A stretch of 64,000 nt of DNA from Motilimonas sp. E26 (GCF_021278025.1 NZ_JAIBHJ010000003.1:156887-220886); one strand, 5' to 3'. Positions 32,313 through 41,939 are shown, counted from the stretch's first letter. Made by a program: numbers and translations. Notes: generated from the sequence alone by a model not told the origin.

Positions 32313-32334
32313 CAAAGAGGCAAAATTGCCTCTT
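32313..32334 (-). terminator. Hairpin after the GGDEF gene, probable terminator
   Basis: AAAGAGGCA and TGCCTCTTT form a perfect 9-bp stem with a short loop, followed on the minus strand by TTTGTT. It lies about 40 bp after the cyclase gene and 17 bp before the ppnN start. Confidence 0.6.
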
Positions 32335-32373
32335 TAACTTTCTGATTAGTATAGCTTTATAGTTTGTGAATTG

Positions 32374-33864
32374 CTAAATGCTTAATACCACTCGATCACG
32401 ACCTTGATGTTTAGCATCATATAGTGACTGGTCAGCTCGCTCAAAAGCATCTAATGGTTGGTCTCCGTCTTTAAAGGCTGTAGCACCAATGGAGACGGAA
32501 ATGGAAACGCGATTATCTTTAAATTTAAAGGGGATCCCTTTAATTGTTTCGCGTAGTTTGTCTAGTGGACCTTGTAGATCTTTGGTTTCTACATTTGGCA
32601 TTAAAATTACAAATTCTTCTCCGCCAAAGCGGGCAATAAAGTCAGTGTCTCTTAACGATTTTTGTAACGCTCGGGCAATCACTTTTAATGCTTTGTCACC
32701 AGCCATGTGTCCGTAGTTATCGTTAATTGATTTAAAGTGGTCAATATCAACGATGGCTAAGCATAAAGGATGCTCGTAGCGTTGCCAGCGCTTAAATTCA
32801 AGCTCAAGACGTTCGTCTAAAGCGGCGCGGTTATACACTTGTGTCAAGCTGTCTAAAAACAGTTTATGCTTTTGCGCACTGAGTCTTTTTTTATACTCAG
32901 AGGTTTCTTCTTTCATTAAACTTAGCTTATTTTCCATCTCAGCTAAGCGTTTTTCTAATTCTTTCTCGCGTTGTTCAAAGCTATCCTTTTCAGACAGTAA
33001 TCGCGTTATTTCTTTCAATTGCGACTGAATAGATAACTTCAATTGCAGTAAGTCATTAGTATTGTCTACTTGCAGGCCCATGGTGCGCAAACGGGCACGT
33101 AAGTCCTCATTTATTTCAATCTGTTCGTTGCGTAGGGTACGAGACTCACTGACTGAGCTGCAAAACGTCTGATGAAACGAGGTTAAGCTTTCATTTAGTG
33201 AGTAAAGAAATGCCTGAGAGGCTTTTCGCTCTTCCCGAGTACCATCTATGATCAGGTTGATGACTTCTAAACATACACTGGCTAACTCATGGGGGTTAAT
33301 CCCCGAAAGAATCCGGTTTCGTATTTGCGCCAGTGCTTCGCCAAACTCACCAGCAAAATCGAGCTCAGTAATTAGCCGTTGTAATTCATCGCAGATGCGT
33401 TTGTGCGAGAGTGGATCGATGCTGGCAGCTGTGGTTTTTTCTTCTTGTTGATGTGTTCTTAAGTAATCAGGCGCAGGGCGTTCTTGATAATTGAGCAGTT
33501 GCTGGTAAAAACCAACCAATATAGCCAGCTTATCTTGGTGATCTCTTAATATTTCAGAGGAGGGGCGGCTTAGGTACTCACGAATATTGCCACGGACTGC
33601 ACCCGGTAAGCTTTTAAATTGCTGTAGTTTTTCTGCAGCTAAATAGGTTTGCTTATCTAGTTCTGTTAATGCCGGCTTAATAGATATGGGGTTTTTTAAT
33701 AAATATTGTTCAACTTCATGGGCCTCAGTTAAGGCACTGCCGACTTCACTAACACTTTGCAGCTTAGTCACTAAACGCTCTAGCTTTTCATCAAGCGTTG
33801 TGTCGTGGTTTTGTGCACTGAGAGCCAGTCGTTCAATTAATTGAATGATTAATTTATTTTCCAT
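32374..33864 (-). CDS. Diguanylate cyclase with long helical N-terminal part (GGDEF)
   Basis: The 496-residue protein ends in a GGDEF domain with the intact active site GGEEF (residues 414-418) and an inhibitory I-site RDTD (405-408) exactly five residues before it, so it should make c-di-GMP and be subject to product inhibition. The N-terminal 250 residues are helical with no recognised sensor domain, and residues about 265-325 form a coiled coil (rich in Leu, Lys and Glu). There is no membrane segment, so it is cytosolic. I chose the ATG at 33864, with AGGG 5 bp upstream, over the frame start at 33984. It is downstream of a TPR/degenerate-GGDEF gene. Confidence 0.88.
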   Translation of the reverse strand: MENKLIIQLIERLALSAQNHDTTLDEKLERLVTKLQSVSEVGSALTEAHEVEQYLLKNPISIKPALTELDKQTYLAAEKLQQFKSLPGAVRGNIREYLSRPSSEILRDHQDKLAILVGFYQQLLNYQERPAPDYLRTHQQEEKTTAASIDPLSHKRICDELQRLITELDFAGEFGEALAQIRNRILSGINPHELASVCLEVINLIIDGTREERKASQAFLYSLNESLTSFHQTFCSSVSESRTLRNEQIEINEDLRARLRTMGLQVDNTNDLLQLKLSIQSQLKEITRLLSEKDSFEQREKELEKRLAEMENKLSLMKEETSEYKKRLSAQKHKLFLDSLTQVYNRAALDERLELEFKRWQRYEHPLCLAIVDIDHFKSINDNYGHMAGDKALKVIARALQKSLRDTDFIARFGGEEFVILMPNVETKDLQGPLDKLRETIKGIPFKFKDNRVSISVSIGATAFKDGDQPLDAFERADQSLYDAKHQGRDRVVLSI

Positions 33865-34081
33865 GTCGGCCCTAGATTGGTTGGCATTATTGCGTACTGG
33901 CAGTGAGTGCGATTTCTCTTTGAGAGGCTCTCCGCCGTTGCTCCGTATAATGACGCATTTTTGGGTTGGTGCTTTCAATGACAATTCCTGTCAATACTAC
34001 AGTCCGTTCTCTAATTTCATTTTGCATCAGTTAATTGGTTCACACAAGTCAAGCTGTGCATTTATGCTAGTGAAAGCAAGT

Positions 34082-36391
34082 TTAGAAAGCAGGTTTTAGC
34101 TTCATATTATTACTGGCTTGAATGATTGGCCATACTAATTGGCTCTTATCACCACTGCAGTTGATTTTGACAAGACCTTTTGCAATAGCTTGTTGACCTA
34201 ATTGCCAAATATCACCATTAAAAAATGCAGCTTGTGGGCAGTCTATAGCGAATAATTCCAGCCAAGCACTTTCCTCTGGTGTTTGTATTTGTTTGGCACC
34301 GAGCAAAGCCAAACAAGCTAAATCACTCACTCGTTTATGATCAATCGCAGCTTCAGCTTTAGGTAAAAAAGGATGGTTAACGATACCTATCGCTATACTG
34401 GGGGCAAGGTCATATTTATGAGTAAAGCGAGCCAATATATCAGTGAGAAACTGAGCGAGGGATTCGGCATCACTGTCTTCGGTTTTATGGGTAATAAACA
34501 ACAGCTGATTATCTCGCATTTGATAAAAAGCAGATTGTTCCGGTTGGTGTGTTTGCAAATAAACGCCAAACTCTTTTTCGATGCGTTGTGCTTTTAACGC
34601 ACCGTATTTCTCGTAGAGATCGGTTAAAAAATTAATGGATATTAACGCATAGTATTGGGGCGTTGTTGCTTCTTTCGGTTTAGTAAATTGTTCACTCTTA
34701 AGCTGACTTGACCACCAAGGTAATAGGGTGTGTGGGTGGTGGTTAAGCTGCGTGATCAAGGTTTGACTTGCGGCTTTAAGTTGTTTTAATTTTAGCCAGT
34801 TGTGAATATAGCGATAAAGCAATACCAGCAATATGGTAGCTATCACAACACACACCAAGAGAAAGCCTTCGAGCTTACTGGTTAATTTCTGATTATCTTG
34901 TTCCAAAACGGTAATTTGCTGCGTGCGTTCAATTAGCTGGTATTGTTCATTGAACTTGTTTTGTTCTAGGGTGAATTCTAATTGTTTAATTTTGGTTTGT
35001 AGGGCGTGAAACTGTTTAAAGTTTTCGATGGCTTTTTTGTAATGACCTGTCAGTTCATAAGCTGCAGCAAGCAGCTCATAAGCGCGTTCACGTTGCTCTA
35101 AAAATGACAGTGATTCGCTCAGCGCTAATACTTTTTCAAGTTGAATGCGAGCAATGCCAGCTTCGCCTTGTTCAATGTTGAGTCGCCCTAACAGTAACAA
35201 GGTATCGGCTAACATTTTGGCGTTATCCATCTTACTGTATTGAAAACGGGCTAAATTAAGATAATTACGTGCTTCATCAACGCTGTGCATTTTTAAAAAG
35301 GTTTTACCCATTTCAAAATTACACAAGGCGCTACCAGTTAAGTCTTGTAAGCCTTGTAATAAATCGCCCGCATTCCAAAAATACACCATCGATAATGAAT
35401 ACTCTTGGTTTTGACGATGTAATATCGCCATATAAATTTGCGCGTAAGCTAACTCTCTGTCATCGCCTAAGTCTTGGTATGCGTTTGCCGACAAGTTAGC
35501 GTAATGCAGTGCTTTATCTAATTTATTGCCTTGCAGTCGATAGATGTCGGCGATTTCATAAGTTGCTTTTGCAATCAGCAAAAAGTTCTCAGCATTCTCT
35601 GCCATGCTTTTTGCATCAACAAAATGGCTCAATGCCAATTGCGGCTGAGAAATGCGAATATAGTAGCGACCCCAATAGTAATTTAGCCAAGCTATGAGCT
35701 GAGGTTTATCGAGTTTGTTGGCAATGGTTTTCGCGTTCTCTAGCTCTTGATTTGCTTGTTGGAATTTATCTTTTTGGGTGTAAAAGTCAGCCAATGCGAG
35801 ATGAATAGATAGTTGTAACTCATCTGTCAGGGGGTGGCTTGAACTATCGGCTTGTAATGATGCCTGTTGTACTTCAAGTAAGGCATCGACATGGCGTTGG
35901 GTATGATTAAACAGCAAGCTGCCGTAACTTAGCTTTGCTTGGGCCAGTTCAAAAGGCAGAGAGCTGGTTTGTGCCAGTTCAATCGCAATTTCAATATTGA
36001 CCATGGCTTGGTCAATATTTTTAAGTTTTTTATAACATTTCGATTTTATTTGGAAGGCGTTTACGATGCTGCTGTTGTTGTTACTGGCCAGTGAAAAGCT
36101 ATCGTTAAAAACAAATCCTTGTTTAGTTTGTTGTAGTTGAGATTTGTTTTTACCGAGATAAGCGTCGATCAGCTCAATACATTTTAATGGTGCTTTTATG
36201 CTTAAGTCATTGGCAGCCGAAAGCTCATCATTCAGCTCCATTGCTGTGATGTCTTCATAGCCGTAGGCTGGCGTGACCCAACTGACTAGAATCAATAAAA
36301 AACTAAAGGCAACGCGACTTAGTGTTCGAAATGATCGCAAGATTACGTGTGCTCTCCGGTAAAACCAATAATGGTAGCTGGCAAGCATCAT
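34082..36391 (-). CDS. Membrane TPR protein with degenerate GGDEF-like domain
   Basis: The 769-residue product has a signal peptide (VAFSFLLILVSWVTPAYG, about residues 27-44), many TPR-like helical pairs (about 50-470), a coiled coil, one membrane helix (about 509-533) and a cytoplasmic domain at 575-700. That domain has the spacing of a GGDEF fold (ALISINFLTDLYEKYGALKAQR; SIAIGIVNHPF; LACLALLGAKQ), but the signature position reads MRDNQLLF, so it cannot be an active cyclase. A periplasmic TPR sensor acting through a dead GGDEF is likely. The start is uncertain: the first ATG gives about 26 residues before the hydrophobic stretch, and a TTG just before LRSFRTLSR is an alternative. It sits 27 bp after queF and 217 bp before the active GGDEF gene. 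Confidence 0.75.
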   Translation of the reverse strand: MMLASYHYWFYRRAHVILRSFRTLSRVAFSFLLILVSWVTPAYGYEDITAMELNDELSAANDLSIKAPLKCIELIDAYLGKNKSQLQQTKQGFVFNDSFSLASNNNSSIVNAFQIKSKCYKKLKNIDQAMVNIEIAIELAQTSSLPFELAQAKLSYGSLLFNHTQRHVDALLEVQQASLQADSSSHPLTDELQLSIHLALADFYTQKDKFQQANQELENAKTIANKLDKPQLIAWLNYYWGRYYIRISQPQLALSHFVDAKSMAENAENFLLIAKATYEIADIYRLQGNKLDKALHYANLSANAYQDLGDDRELAYAQIYMAILHRQNQEYSLSMVYFWNAGDLLQGLQDLTGSALCNFEMGKTFLKMHSVDEARNYLNLARFQYSKMDNAKMLADTLLLLGRLNIEQGEAGIARIQLEKVLALSESLSFLEQRERAYELLAAAYELTGHYKKAIENFKQFHALQTKIKQLEFTLEQNKFNEQYQLIERTQQITVLEQDNQKLTSKLEGFLLVCVVIATILLVLLYRYIHNWLKLKQLKAASQTLITQLNHHPHTLLPWWSSQLKSEQFTKPKEATTPQYYALISINFLTDLYEKYGALKAQRIEKEFGVYLQTHQPEQSAFYQMRDNQLLFITHKTEDSDAESLAQFLTDILARFTHKYDLAPSIAIGIVNHPFLPKAEAAIDHKRVSDLACLALLGAKQIQTPEESAWLELFAIDCPQAAFFNGDIWQLGQQAIAKGLVKINCSGDKSQLVWPIIQASNNMKLKPAF

Positions 36392-36418
36392 ACCGCCAGC
36401 CCCATGACAAAAAAACTA

Positions 36419-37273
36419 CTATTGGCGCAAAAGTCTTGGGGTTGTTATCCCGCTCTCAAAGTTACTACGAAATGGGTTAATATCTAGACCACCTCTGCGT
36501 GTATATCGTGCAAAAACAGTAAGTTTTGTTGGTTTACAGTAATGATTGATGTCTTGAAAAATACGCTCAACACATTGCTCATGAAACTCATTATGCTGAC
36601 GAAATGAGATTAAGTAGCGTAACAGCTGCTCTTGGTTTATTTTCGGTCCTTGATATTTAATCAGAACACTGCCCCAATCAGGCTGATTAGTGACCAAGCA
36701 ATTAGACTTGAGCAAGTGGCTATATAGGGTTTCGTTCACTTCCATCTGGGAAGTACTGTTTTTTAAGTATTCAGGTTTAAACGCAAACTCAGTGACCTCT
36801 ATGTCTAGCTCATCAATCAGAGTGCCAGCAAAACTGCCAAGCGATTCATAATTTTGGTCAAGATTAGTATGGAGCGTTACTTCAACTTTACCTTGAGCGC
36901 ACGTTGATAAGTCGCGAGTAAGGGTTTCAAGTACCGCGTCATGAGAATCGAACTTGTGCTGGTTTAGGCTGTTGAGATAAAGCTTAAAGGATTTTGACTC
37001 AATTAAGTTTTCGCTGTTTGCATCGACTTTACAGTGCGCTGTGGCGACTACCGGCTTGCCTTTGCTATTAAGCCATGACAATTCATATAAACCCCAGAGG
37101 TCAAACCCTTGAAAGGGTAAATTTTGTGCCTGAAGTTGCAAGTCATCACGATTGAGTGAACGTGGTACAGCTTGCAGTAGAGCAGGGTTGTAGTCTGAGT
37201 CATATTGAGTATCTTGACCCAGCGATAAGGTATCGAGTATCGATGCGTTTTCGTAGCGAGATGATTTTTTCAT
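36419..37273 (-). CDS. queF: NADPH-dependent 7-cyano-7-deazaguanine reductase QueF
   Basis: QueF reduces preQ0 to preQ1 in queuosine synthesis. The 284-residue bimodular (YqcD-type) protein has the QueF motif [14 protein letters not shown], the active-site Cys in [13 protein letters not shown] near residue 190, and the [13 protein letters not shown] segment. It aligns closely with E. coli QueF (282). It is divergent from syd, as in E. coli. Confidence 0.97.
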   Translation of the reverse strand: MKKSSRYENASILDTLSLGQDTQYDSDYNPALLQAVPRSLNRDDLQLQAQNLPFQGFDLWGLYELSWLNSKGKPVVATAHCKVDANSENLIESKSFKLYLNSLNQHKFDSHDAVLETLTRDLSTCAQGKVEVTLHTNLDQNYESLGSFAGTLIDELDIEVTEFAFKPEYLKNSTSQMEVNETLYSHLLKSNCLVTNQPDWGSVLIKYQGPKINQEQLLRYLISFRQHNEFHEQCVERIFQDINHYCKPTKLTVFARYTRRGGLDINPFRSNFESGITTPRLLRQ

Positions 37274-37330
37274 TGTTTGACGATAATAGTTACAATGGCA
37301 TTATTCTAACTGAAAATAGGCAATAAAGCA

Positions 37331-37891
37331 GTGGCACTATCTCCCTCTCTTGTAGAATTATCCGACTTTTTACAGCGTTGTCAGGCCTACTGGGCAGAGC
37401 AAAATCAGTGGCCAGAAGTTGAATTTGACGAACAGTGGCCTTCACCATGTCAGCGCAGTGGCGCGGTTAATGGCATCATCACTTGGCAACCAGAGCCAAA
37501 TCCGAGTAATGTCAACTTTGACAATATCGCAGCGGCTTTGGAATGCCAGATCCACCCCGATATCAGCGCTTTTTATTGTCAGTGGTTTGCTGATAGCATT
37601 GCTTGTACTTTCTCATCTGCTGAGGTGAACCAATACCCACTTGAGTTGATTCAGGCATGGAACCAAGATGATTTTGAACGACTACAAGAAAATATTATTG
37701 CACATGTTTTAATGCAGCGGCGTATTAAACAGCCTGACACTATTTTTATTGCTAGTTGCGAAGATGAAATGCAAATCATTTCAGTGGTGAATGAAACCGG
37801 TGAAGTTATTTTGGAGCAGTTGGGGAAAGGTGAAATTCGCTCATTAGCAGCCAGTTTACCTGAATTTTTGTCGCGATTGTCGCCAGCATAA
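37331..37891 (+). CDS. syd: SecY-interacting protein Syd
   Basis: Syd is a small cytosolic protein that binds SecY at the inner membrane and may act in quality control of the translocon. The 186-residue product shows WPSPCQ, a Trp/Gln-rich N-terminus, the NQYPLELIQAWNQDDFERLQENIIAHVLMQRR stretch (split here by description) and FIASCEDEMQIISVVNETGEV, all parallel to E. coli Syd (181). The start is a GTG at 37331. Confidence 0.95.
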   Translation: MALSPSLVELSDFLQRCQAYWAEQNQWPEVEFDEQWPSPCQRSGAVNGIITWQPEPNPSNVNFDNIAAALECQIHPDISAFYCQWFADSIACTFSSAEVNQYPLELIQAWNQDDFERLQENIIAHVLMQRRIKQPDTIFIASCEDEMQIISVVNETGEVILEQLGKGEIRSLAASLPEFLSRLSPA

Positions 37892-37904
37892 AGTTTAAAC
37901 CAAG

Positions 37905-37923
37905 CAGCGGAAAAGCCGCTGCA
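37905..37923. terminator. Hairpin between convergent syd and DUF2310 genes
   Basis: GCAGCGG and CCGCTGC pair around a five-base A-rich loop. There is no clear T tract on either strand, so termination is only plausible. Confidence 0.45.
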
Positions 37924-37929
37924 TAGGCA

Positions 37930-38700
37930 TTACTTTTTAAAGTCCCAAGATAAGTTTGAGACCAACCGACACGGCTCACACCTAAAATCAAAGATATCAA
38001 GCGCAGGCTCAGGTAAACGCCAGTCTTGCTGACAGCGAGGACAGGTGCGCGCCTGCTCTTGAGCTAAACTGCTGCCACCGACACGATACAAATAATAATA
38101 AGTAGGCACTTTAGTTAAGTATTCAATTCGCTTAGCCAAGTCATAACCACGACGAAATAAGTGAGAATCTGTACTACTTATTTCATGTAGCGCGCCATGC
38201 TCCAAAATTGAGCCATTCATTTGTAATTGATCGCAAGCTTCCCAATCTTCTTGCCATTTTATGGCCTGTTTTTGGCTGCCATTAGCAATGGTTGGGATTT
38301 GATAGAGCGGAATGGGGGATAAATCTAAACCACTGCGTAAGGGTGAACAAGTATGCACATAGGTAGTATAAAGAATTTGCCAAGGTGGTTGAGTATCAGC
38401 ACTGGCCTGTGAGTTAAGGTCTTCACCAACGAGCTTTATTTTGGGGCTTAATAAGCCTGCTTGTTTTAAGCCTTCAATGGCTTTTTTGCCTTGCGGGCTT
38501 AAAAAAGAGCCGTGTAAGCTATTTGGCTCTGGTGTTACCAAGCGCAGTTGAAAGTAGCCGTCTTTGATTGCAATCGGAAACTCACGACCAAGGATCTGAC
38601 CTTGATAGCGTAATGCATCTAAATATTGGTTAATACTGCGCTCAACTTGATCAAAAGTCGTGTCTTGATAGCACTCGAAGATTACGTCATTGATATACAT
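37930..38700 (-). CDS. Zn-ribbon-containing protein (DUF2310, COG5595)
   Basis: The 256-residue protein has a variable N-terminal part and a C-terminal zinc ribbon formed by CPRCQQDW and CEPC, with the context RLPEPALDIFDFRCEPCRLVSNLSW. This is the layout of the DUF2310/COG5595 family, described as possible nucleic-acid binding proteins; no function is known. Its start is 2 bp after the next small gene, and the group is conserved in marine gammaproteobacteria. Confidence 0.82.
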   Translation of the reverse strand: MYINDVIFECYQDTTFDQVERSINQYLDALRYQGQILGREFPIAIKDGYFQLRLVTPEPNSLHGSFLSPQGKKAIEGLKQAGLLSPKIKLVGEDLNSQASADTQPPWQILYTTYVHTCSPLRSGLDLSPIPLYQIPTIANGSQKQAIKWQEDWEACDQLQMNGSILEHGALHEISSTDSHLFRRGYDLAKRIEYLTKVPTYYYLYRVGGSSLAQEQARTCPRCQQDWRLPEPALDIFDFRCEPCRLVSNLSWDFKK

Positions 38701-38702
38701 GA

Positions 38703-39005
38703 TTATGAATTTTGTTTGAGTTTTTCTATTTCACTGCGCAGCTCAGCAATGTCTTGATTAAGTAAAGCAACTGCAGCAGTAATCTGCTGTTGAATACGCT
38801 TATCTAAGTCATCTTCAACGGCTGCCTGCGTGACGGGTTTATTGGGCGATGAATCAGTGATTTCAGGATGGTCTTGCCAAACTTTTAAGGCGCCAATAAT
38901 TTTAGGTAAAGGATAGCCTTTCGGCAGTTTGGCTTTTACTAATCCTACACTGGGCGTTTTACCCGTTTTAGCGATTTGCTGTGCGGCTCTTATTGCGTCT
39001 TCCAT
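38703..39005 (-). CDS. Small conserved protein, KfrA-like N-terminus and coiled-coil tail
   Basis: A 100-residue protein from the ATG at 39005. Residues 1-45 (AAQQIAKTGKTPSVGLVKAK and PLPKIIGALKVW) resemble the small winged-helix region seen at the start of KfrA-type DNA-binding proteins. Residues 60-100 form an amphipathic coiled coil. The frame runs further upstream to 39110 but overlaps the next gene. I do not recognise a named family with certainty; a DNA-binding accessory role is inference only. Confidence 0.7.
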   Translation of the reverse strand: MEDAIRAAQQIAKTGKTPSVGLVKAKLPKGYPLPKIIGALKVWQDHPEITDSSPNKPVTQAAVEDDLDKRIQQQITAAVALLNQDIAELRSEIEKLKQNS

Positions 39006-39049
39006 GATTTGTTCTGGGCTCGAGAGAAAGATCGTATAGTACGATATTT

Positions 39050-39280
39050 TTACCTTCTTAACATTAAATCTAACTGATCGATTACTTCTGCCCAATCTGA
39101 ATCTTGCCAAATTTGTTCGCGCAAAAACTCTGCTTGGGTGCTATTCCAAAAGGGGGCATCTGCCAATAACGTCATATTGTCTAGCTTATGCTGGTGGGTA
39201 AAACGCTGAATGCTAACTTCGTCATTTTTTAAGCCTAGTTGGGCAAATAGGCTCGAAACGTTGTGCGCTGAGTAGTCCAT
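39050..39280 (-). CDS. DUF2789 family protein
   Basis: A 76-residue acidic protein, MDYSAHNVSSLFAQLGL onwards, with WNSTQAEFLREQIWQDSDWAEVIDQLD near the end (split by motif: PFWNSTQA, ADWAEVIDQLD-like). This matches DUF2789, a family of unknown function in marine gammaproteobacteria. The start is set by a perfect GGAGGT four bases before the ATG at 39280; the frame itself opens at 39304. Confidence 0.82.
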   Translation of the reverse strand: MDYSAHNVSSLFAQLGLKNDEVSIQRFTHQHKLDNMTLLADAPFWNSTQAEFLREQIWQDSDWAEVIDQLDLMLRR

Positions 39281-39413
39281 TGGGACCTCCATACTGCGGC
39301 TCATTTGTTCAAGTATAGTCTGGCTGGAGGGCTTTGCACCTTCACTCCTTTAACTCGATAACAAAGGCGTTAGGTGCATAGTCTTGAAGGGATATAACGG
39401 TTTAAACTACCGA

Positions 39414-39707
39414 CTAAATCATGCGGTATGGCGGGATATCAAAGTGATATTTATGTTGGCCACTTAACCGTAGGTAACCTTGATAGCAGTTTTCACTGTC
39501 ACTGCTAAATTCAAACACAAAAGTTTGTTCCAAAAAGTGCTCACCCAGTTTAAAACAAATGTTATCACGGGCGACAGAGACCAATTGCAGTTCAAGCTGC
39601 TGGCAACGTTGCTCAATCAGCTCTTGAGCTCGCTCGTTTTGTTTACGTTGCTGCCAAAACCAGATACAGATGGCGAAAATAGCAAAAAGCCAAAATAAAT
39701 CAGACAT
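39414..39707 (-). CDS. DUF3301 family membrane-anchored protein
   Basis: A 97-residue protein with one N-terminal membrane helix (about residues 4-18, LFWLFAIFAICIWFW), then a charged helix and a beta-rich tail ending GQHKYHFDIPPYRM. This fits DUF3301, found next to DUF3549 in Shewanella relatives. Function unknown. Confidence 0.82.
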   Translation of the reverse strand: MSDLFWLFAIFAICIWFWQQRKQNERAQELIEQRCQQLELQLVSVARDNICFKLGEHFLEQTFVFEFSSDSENCYQGYLRLSGQHKYHFDIPPYRMI

Positions 39708-39747
39708 TCATTAGTTCCAAATTATTATTCAAAAGTTCTGGCATCAA

Positions 39748-40770
39748 TTAGCCAAACAAAAGCCCAATGGCGTGATTGAGTGCAGGGCTTCGCTCTGGCT
39801 CACGAATTTTTCCTAACAGTAAATGACGTAATTCAGGTTGTGCCACAAGATCTGCAAATAACTGCACAAACAGTTGACCATGATCGATGACCGCCAACTG
39901 TTCAAGGTATTGTGCTAAAAAATCGGGTTCGACTAAGTCTTGCCAACAACGGGCGGCAACTGCGATAAACCATTGTGGGTCTTGCCCTAAACTAGAAGCT
40001 AGCTGCTGCTTGAGTAGCATTTGGCGCAAACCTTTGGCTTTACTTGATGATATGGCGCGCAGTGCCAAAGTGGCGACTTGCGGCTTGTCAGCTAGTTTGG
40101 CCTGAGCCAGCTCAACTAATTTTTCAGTAAGTTGAGTGCTCATATTTTGGTGCTCTAATGCCTCAAGTAAAATACACAAGGGGGTGTCTGGTAGCTGAGT
40201 TAATGCGTTGCCAATATGTGTTTCATTATCATCCTGCTTTAAGCGCACCGCAACGTCAGCGATCCCTTGCATACCTAGCTGTTGCCATTGTTGCCAATCG
40301 AGTTGGCCACTGAAATAAGCATGTGCCTGCTCATAGTAACGAGAAGCAGGGCGCACTAGATCAAGATTTAATTTGGCATGAAACACTGCCGTTTTATGCT
40401 CAGCAGGTTTAAAAGTGTAAGGGTTGTTAGCAAGGCGCTCTTGCTGTTTTTCATCGGGTTGCTTTTCTAAGCTGGCGCCAAGGGCTTCAACCACCAGTTG
40501 AATAAAGTGCGTTTGTGGGCCGGCTAACAGTAAGCCGCGCTCGTCCAAAGGCAGTTTCAAAAACCAAATATAATGCTGTGGGTTATTCACCTGCCAAAAT
40601 ACCACGGCAACCCACGCATGTTGTTGCAATGGGTAAGGGTAGGGAACTTGGTTCAACTCTACTTTTTTGAAATCACTGGCACTGATTTTTGTTACTTTTC
40701 TACCAAGATCATAAATTCTAAATTGGCATTGGGCTTTATCGAGAAAATCAGTAAGCGAGTGAATATTCAT
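39748..40770 (-). CDS. DUF3549 family protein
   Basis: A 340-residue cytosolic protein starting MNIHSLTDFLDKAQCQFRIYD, with YPYPLQQHAWVAVVFW and a helical C-terminal half that looks repeat-like (Leu-rich, HEAT-like pattern). The family DUF3549 has no known function and is found beside truC/yqcC in marine gammaproteobacteria. The ATG at 40770 is preferred to the frame start at 40785. Divergent from the truC fusion gene. Confidence 0.82.
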   Translation of the reverse strand: MNIHSLTDFLDKAQCQFRIYDLGRKVTKISASDFKKVELNQVPYPYPLQQHAWVAVVFWQVNNPQHYIWFLKLPLDERGLLLAGPQTHFIQLVVEALGASLEKQPDEKQQERLANNPYTFKPAEHKTAVFHAKLNLDLVRPASRYYEQAHAYFSGQLDWQQWQQLGMQGIADVAVRLKQDDNETHIGNALTQLPDTPLCILLEALEHQNMSTQLTEKLVELAQAKLADKPQVATLALRAISSSKAKGLRQMLLKQQLASSLGQDPQWFIAVAARCWQDLVEPDFLAQYLEQLAVIDHGQLFVQLFADLVAQPELRHLLLGKIREPERSPALNHAIGLLFG

Positions 40771-40883
40771 AATCAGTACAACCAAACATCAAGTGAGCAA
40801 ATAAATTGGCTATGGATTATAGGGCCTAAGCGCTTCAGATGGTATATTCTCGGCAAATTTACCACAGATAATCCAAGGACATC

Positions 40884-41939
40884 ATGAGTCAAGCCTTATC
40901 TTTGTTACCCTTATTGGCACAACTTAAACAATCGATGCAGCAAGCCCAGTTGTGGCAAGCAGACATACCAAGCGATGAGGCCCTTGCCAGTCAAGCGCCG
41001 TTTTGTGTTGATACGTTAACCTTTGCGCAATGGTTACAGTTTGTGTTTCACCCCAAATTGTCCTTGATGGCAGAGCAACAAATGCCGTTGCCAAGTAAGA
41101 TTGCTGTGCTGCCAATGGCAGAAGAAGCATTTAAATTAGAAACTAAACCCACCGATGAGGTGATGCGGATCATTAGCCAAATAGATACACTCTTAACTCA
41201 AGATGAGCCCGTCTCATTACTGGACATTGTTTATCAAGATGAGTATTTAGTTGCCATAAATAAGCCATCAGGGTTATTGGTTCACCGCAGCTGGCTGGAC
41301 AAAGGCGCCACCCAATTTGCCATGCAAATGCTACGCGACCAACTTGGCCAATATGTCTATCCCATTCACCGCCTTGATCGTCCTACTTCGGGCGTACTGT
41401 TGTTTGCACTAAGCTCTGACGTGGCTAGGCTGATGAGCGAACAGTTTGCTGAGCGCGCACCAACAAAAATGTATTATGCCCTAGTGCGTGGTTGGTGTGG
41501 CGATGGTGAACTTGATTACCCATTAAAAGAAGAATTAGACAAAATAGCAGATAAGCATGCTAGCCAAGCTGCAACGTTCAAAGAGGCGGTAACGCAATAT
41601 CAATGTTTACAGCAAGTTGAATTGCCGTTTGCAGTCGGTCGCTACGCCACCGCACGTTTTAGTTTGATGCAACTTATGCCAAAAACAGGGCGTAAACACC
41701 AATTAAGGCGACACCTAGCCCATTTGCGCCACCCCATTATAGGTGACACCAGTCATGGTGATGGCAAACAGAATGCGTTCTCTAAGCAGCAGCTTAATAA
41801 CCACCGCCTATTGCTACATGCTGCGCAGTTAGCATTTACTCACCCGATAACGCAGCACGCCACTGTTATTGATGCCCCCTTGCCTGCTGATTTTGAACGC
41901 GTGCTAAAAACATGTGGTATTGACCGCTTTTCCGTATGA
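40884..41939 (+). CDS. truC: YqcC-TruC fusion: DUF446 domain plus tRNA pseudouridine-65 synthase
   Basis: Residues 1-85 match YqcC/DUF446 (AQLWQADIPSDEALASQAPF, FAQWLQFVFHPK, LPMAEEAF). A charged linker (86-112) leads into a full TruC domain (113-351) starting LDIVYQDEYLVAINKPSG, with the RluA-type catalytic motif HRLDRPTSG at 162-170 (Asp165) and the C-terminal KTGRKHQLRRHLAHLRHPIIGD. TruC makes pseudouridine 65 in some tRNAs. In E. coli yqcC and truC are separate neighbouring genes, so this looks like a domain fusion. The frame is continuous and the ATG at 40884 follows AAGGACATC. Confidence 0.93.
   Translation: MSQALSLLPLLAQLKQSMQQAQLWQADIPSDEALASQAPFCVDTLTFAQWLQFVFHPKLSLMAEQQMPLPSKIAVLPMAEEAFKLETKPTDEVMRIISQIDTLLTQDEPVSLLDIVYQDEYLVAINKPSGLLVHRSWLDKGATQFAMQMLRDQLGQYVYPIHRLDRPTSGVLLFALSSDVARLMSEQFAERAPTKMYYALVRGWCGDGELDYPLKEELDKIADKHASQAATFKEAVTQYQCLQQVELPFAVGRYATARFSLMQLMPKTGRKHQLRRHLAHLRHPIIGDTSHGDGKQNAFSKQQLNNHRLLLHAAQLAFTHPITQHATVIDAPLPADFERVLKTCGIDRFSV

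Noticed and set aside
38703-39707. Toxin-antitoxin reading of the small adjacent genes
   Set aside because: They match conserved families (DUF2789, DUF3301, a KfrA-like protein) in a conserved neighbourhood and show no toxin-antitoxin motifs.
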